8,330 bases of DNA from the NCBI GenBank assembly GCA_028292065.1, contig JAQGNC010000137.1:1-8330 (forward strand), written 5' to 3'. Under the pieces are notes generated by a model. It was not told the origin of the DNA and did not search any database. It saw nothing but the letters and a program-made list of their open reading frames with translations. Shown in pieces: positions 6,045 to 8,330 of the stretch (positions within the stretch are counted from its first letter, which is position 1; each line of letters begins with the position of its first letter). This DNA is from Betaproteobacteria bacterium (GTDB taxonomy: Bacteria; Pseudomonadota; Gammaproteobacteria; Burkholderiales; SG8-41). Both the position numbers and the translations under genes were made by a program.

Positions 6045-6050
6045 ATTCTA
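6045..6050 (-). promoter_or_regulatory. TAGAAT -10 element, predicted leaderless start of the lipoprotein gene
   Basis: TAGAAT lies exactly 6 nt before the GTG at 6038, as for the ATP-grasp gene. The in-frame stop that blocks any longer protein is the TAG of this very motif. No clear -35 or Shine-Dalgarno sequence is present. Confidence 0.5.
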
Positions 6051-6106
6051 GTCCACCTGCCCGAGCGCGCGCAGCATGTATCGAGTCGCCCGCACGGCCG
6101 CGAGCT

Positions 6107-6217
6107 GTCATTGCGAGGAACGATGTGACGAAGCAATCCCGAGGCGCTCGGCCGTGGCAGGACGAGATTCGTGCGTCACGAGATCGCCGCGTCGCTCTAT
6201 CGGCTCCTCGCGATGAC
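6107..6217. repeat. 111-bp imperfect inverted-repeat element (GTCATTGCGAGGA type)
   Basis: The ends GTCATTGCGAGGA (6107-6119) and TCCTCGCGATGAC (6205-6217) are inverted copies with 12 of 13 matches, and similarity continues inward: ACGAAGCAATCCCGAGG on the left is echoed in reverse by CACGAGATCGCCGCGTC on the right. It would fold as one long hairpin. From memory, GTCATTGCGAG...GAAGCAATC elements are common intergenic repeats in many unrelated bacteria. No transposase is encoded, so any mobility would have to be supplied in trans. Confidence 0.8.
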
Positions 6218-6221
6218 CGCT

Positions 6222-6236
6222 ACCGCGGCGCGCGGT
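6222..6236 (-). terminator. GC hairpin abutting the molybdenum-subunit stop codon
   Basis: ACCGCG and CGCGGT form a 6-bp stem with a 3-nt loop directly after the TGA at 6237-6239. No T run follows, so it is not a standard intrinsic terminator; it may be an RNA 3'-end structure or chance in GC-rich DNA. Confidence 0.3.
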
Positions 6237-8330
6237 TCACGCATCGCGCGGGCCGTGCGCCGCCAGCGCCACCTGCACCCGCTCCGACAGCATCGGCTGC
6301 TGGCGCAGCCTGACCCCCGTCAGGCGGTAGACCGCGTTCGAGATTGCAGGCGCGACGAGCGGGGTTGCCATCTGCCCCGCGCCGGTGGGATGGTTCGGCG
6401 TCTGGATGAGCTTGATCTCGAGCTCGGGAACGTCTTTCATCCGCGGCACGTGATAGTCGTAGAAGTTCGACTGTTTCACCATCCCGTCTTCGATCGTGAT
6501 GCGCTCGGTCAGCGCGAGCCCGAGACCGTAGACGATCGAGCTTTCGGTCTGCGCGATGATGTTGTCGGGCTGCACCGCGACTCCCGCGTCGATCGTGCAC
6601 CAGAAGCGATGCACCTTGATCGCACCCGAGGCCTTGTCGATCGACACTTCCGCGACGCCTGCGAGCTGGGTGCCGCTGTAATCGAGATACGCGAAGCCGA
6701 GCTCACGCCCTGCCGCGCGCTTGCTTCCCCAGCCCGACATGCGCGCGACTTCCTCGATCGCGTGGCGCGCGCGCGGCGACCCTTTCAGGTGTTTCAGGCG
6801 GAACTGCACCGGATCGACTTTGAGCTTTTCAGCGATCTCGTCCATGAACACTTCGTTCGCGAAAGCGTTCTGGCCGACGCCGATCGCCCGCAACGGCGCG
6901 GTGCGCATGCCGGTGTCGACGTGCACGCCTTCGGCGAGCTGGTCGGGAATGTCGTACGTCGGGATCTCGGTGCCGCGCATCGCGATGTTGTCGCGGCCTT
7001 TCGCGGTCGCGTAACGCACCGGGTCCATGAACGCGAGCACGCGGTCGCAGACCAGGCGGTGGTGCCACGCGACGATGTTGCCGGACGCATCGATGCCGGC
7101 GCGCAGCTTGTTCACGTAAAGCGGCCGGAAGCGCCCCTGGTGCACGTCGTCTTCGCGAGTCCAGATCACTTTGACCGGTTTGCCGGCGGCTTTGGACATC
7201 AGCGCCGAGTCGACGATGAACTCGACGTCGCGGTGCCCGCGCCGGCCGAAGCCGCCGCCCATCAGCATGCCGTTATAGGTGACCTTGTTCTCGGGAATGC
7301 CGAGCGCTTTGGCGACCGCCGTGACCGCGGTGGTCTGGCTTTGGGTGCCGACCCAGATCTCGACCGCGTCGCCGGCGGGCGATACCGCGGCGACCGAATT
7401 GAGCGGCTCCATCTGCGCGTGATACGCGTAATCGGCGCGATACTCGCCTTCGAAAACCTGCACCGCGCGCTTCATCGACGCGTGCACGTCGCCTTTGGTC
7501 TCCCACGCGACGCCTTTGCGGCTCGCGTCGCGCTCGATCGCGGCGAATCCATCGAGTGCCTGCTCGCTCGAATGACCCCAGCCGGTCGCTTTGCGGCTCC
7601 AGGTCACTTTCAGCGCGTTCTTCGCCTTGAAAGCGGTCCACGGGGAATCGGCAAGGATGCCGACGCCGTATTTCAGCGGCACGATCGCGATCACGCCGTC
7701 GATCGCACGCGCCGCTGCGTCGTCGATGCGCTCGGGCGCCGCGCCTTCGACCGGTTCGCGCAGGATCGCGCCGTAGATCATTCCGGGGACTTGGACGTCG
7801 ATGCTGTATTGCGCGGTGCCGTTCGTTTTTCCCGGCACGTCGATGCGGCCGACATCGGTGCCGATCAGCCTGAAGCGTGCGCGGTCGAGGGGCTCCAGAA
7901 GCACCTGGGGTGCTTTTTCAGGGATCTTCGCAAAGGCGGCGATCTCGCCGTAGCTCAGGCGTCGCCCCGATTTCGCGTGCAGGACCGCGCCCGGCTCGGT
8001 CGTGAGCTCGGCCATCGGAACGTCCCAACGCGCCGCCGCATTCTGCATGAGGACGTAGCGCACCTGTGCGCCGAACTCGCGCATCGCCGTGAAGTAACCG
8101 GTGACGGTCGCGCTGCCGGCGGTGTACATCGAGTAGCCGAAGCGCGGATTGCCGTAGATCTTGTCGACCGGCGGCGCCGGCACGATCCGGACGCGCTTCC
8201 AGTCGGCGTCCATTTCGTCGGCGAGAATCACCGGTATCGAAGTGAGCGAGCCCTGCCCCATCTCGGTGGCGGGCGACATGATGTAGACCGTGCCGTCGGT
8301 CGCGAGCGTCACCCACGGGCTCAGCACCGT
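6237..8330 (-). CDS. xanthine dehydrogenase-family molybdopterin-binding subunit, IorB-like (N-terminus beyond right window edge)
   Basis: The large subunit of a molybdenum hydroxylase resembling isoquinoline 1-oxidoreductase beta subunit; such enzymes hydroxylate aromatic N-heterocycles or oxidise aldehydes using water and pass electrons to a [2Fe-2S] partner subunit, often in the periplasm. About 697 residues are visible. Counting from the codon at 8327: EMGQGSLTSIPVILADEMD (22-40) with YGNPRFG (58-64) is the IorB-type first molybdopterin domain; HAQMEP (303-308), MGGGFGRRGHRDVEF (356-370) and RAIGVGQNAFANEVFMDEIAE (480-500) are the cofactor-binding blocks. Near the C-terminus the family GVGE motif, which carries the catalytic Glu, reads GAGQ (649-652, codon CAG at 6374-6372). 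The ending SNAVYRLTGVRLRQQPM is normal for the family, so the frame is intact. The frame is open at the window edge; probably only some tens of residues, perhaps a Tat signal, are missing. No iron-sulphur subunit or maturation gene is in view. Confidence 0.93.
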   Translation of the reverse strand, partial: TVLSPWVTLATDGTVYIMSPATEMGQGSLTSIPVILADEMDADWKRVRIVPAPPVDKIYGNPRFGYSMYTAGSATVTGYFTAMREFGAQVRYVLMQNAAARWDVPMAELTTEPGAVLHAKSGRRLSYGEIAAFAKIPEKAPQVLLEPLDRARFRLIGTDVGRIDVPGKTNGTAQYSIDVQVPGMIYGAILREPVEGAAPERIDDAAARAIDGVIAIVPLKYGVGILADSPWTAFKAKNALKVTWSRKATGWGHSSEQALDGFAAIERDASRKGVAWETKGDVHASMKRAVQVFEGEYRADYAYHAQMEPLNSVAAVSPAGDAVEIWVGTQSQTTAVTAVAKALGIPENKVTYNGMLMGGGFGRRGHRDVEFIVDSALMSKAAGKPVKVIWTREDDVHQGRFRPLYVNKLRAGIDASGNIVAWHHRLVCDRVLAFMDPVRYATAKGRDNIAMRGTEIPTYDIPDQLAEGVHVDTGMRTAPLRAIGVGQNAFANEVFMDEIAEKLKVDPVQFRLKHLKGSPRARHAIEEVARMSGWGSKRAAGRELGFAYLDYSGTQLAGVAEVSIDKASGAIKVHRFWCTIDAGVAVQPDNIIAQTESSIVYGLGLALTERITIEDGMVKQSNFYDYHVPRMKDVPELEIKLIQTPNHPTGAGQMATPLVAPAISNAVYRLTGVRLRQQPMLSERVQVALAAHGPRDA

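Larger units (their letters stand above)
6039..6236. other. 198-bp non-coding gap between the molybdenum subunit and the lipoprotein
   Basis: It holds the predicted lipoprotein promoter next to 6039, a 111-bp inverted-repeat element (6107-6217), and a GC-rich hairpin against the stop codon of the molybdenum subunit. No gene is supported. Confidence 0.8.

Noticed and set aside
4367..6128. long plus-strand open frames opposite the ATP-grasp and lipoprotein genes
   Set aside because: Low-complexity Arg/Ala-rich translations, no domains, and the minus-strand products carry clear family motifs.
6125..6313. 62-residue plus-strand open frame
   Set aside because: It overlaps the inverted-repeat element and the end of the molybdenum subunit gene and is of low complexity.

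Overview
The window looks like chromosomal DNA of a GC-rich proteobacterium, most likely a betaproteobacterium of the Burkholderiales type. The reasons are a high-GC codon pattern, a Bug/TctC-type solute-binding protein (a family greatly expanded in that group), and an IorB-like molybdenum hydroxylase. All seven genes I can support lie on the minus strand. The long plus-strand open frames are antisense shadows of GC-rich codons.

Layout, in transcription order (right to left). (1) 8330-6237: the large molybdopterin subunit of a xanthine dehydrogenase-family hydroxylase (IorB-like), cut by the right window edge so its N-terminus is missing. (2) 6236-6039: a short non-coding gap that holds a 111-bp imperfect inverted-repeat element (6107-6217). 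(3) 6038-5331: an uncharacterised outer-membrane-type lipoprotein. (4) 5296-4274: an ATP-grasp protein related to D-Ala-D-Ala ligase. (5) 4273-3860: a 414-bp non-coding stretch with a cluster of palindromic repeats sharing a 25-nt unit. (6) 3859 to the left edge: a tightly packed operon of a periplasmic Bug/TctC binding protein, an MmgE/PrpD-family protein, an RraA/CHA-aldolase-like protein and a FrdA/SdhA-like flavoprotein, the last cut by the left edge.

The left operon reads as a small catabolic unit. A binding protein captures a carboxylate, a flavoprotein could dehydrogenate it, an MmgE/PrpD enzyme could hydrate, dehydrate or isomerise it, and an aldolase/decarboxylase of the 4-carboxy-4-hydroxy-2-oxoadipate type could cleave it to central metabolites. 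The substrate is not readable from sequence, and the gene combination is the best candidate here for an undescribed pathway. Three other points stand out. The molybdenum subunit has Gln where the family normally has its catalytic Glu. The FrdA-like protein has Ile where the family's substrate-site His is expected. The lipoprotein and ATP-grasp genes both carry TAGAAT exactly 6 nt before the start codon with no Shine-Dalgarno sequence, a layout that predicts leaderless transcripts, whereas two genes inside the left operon have ordinary ribosome-binding sites.
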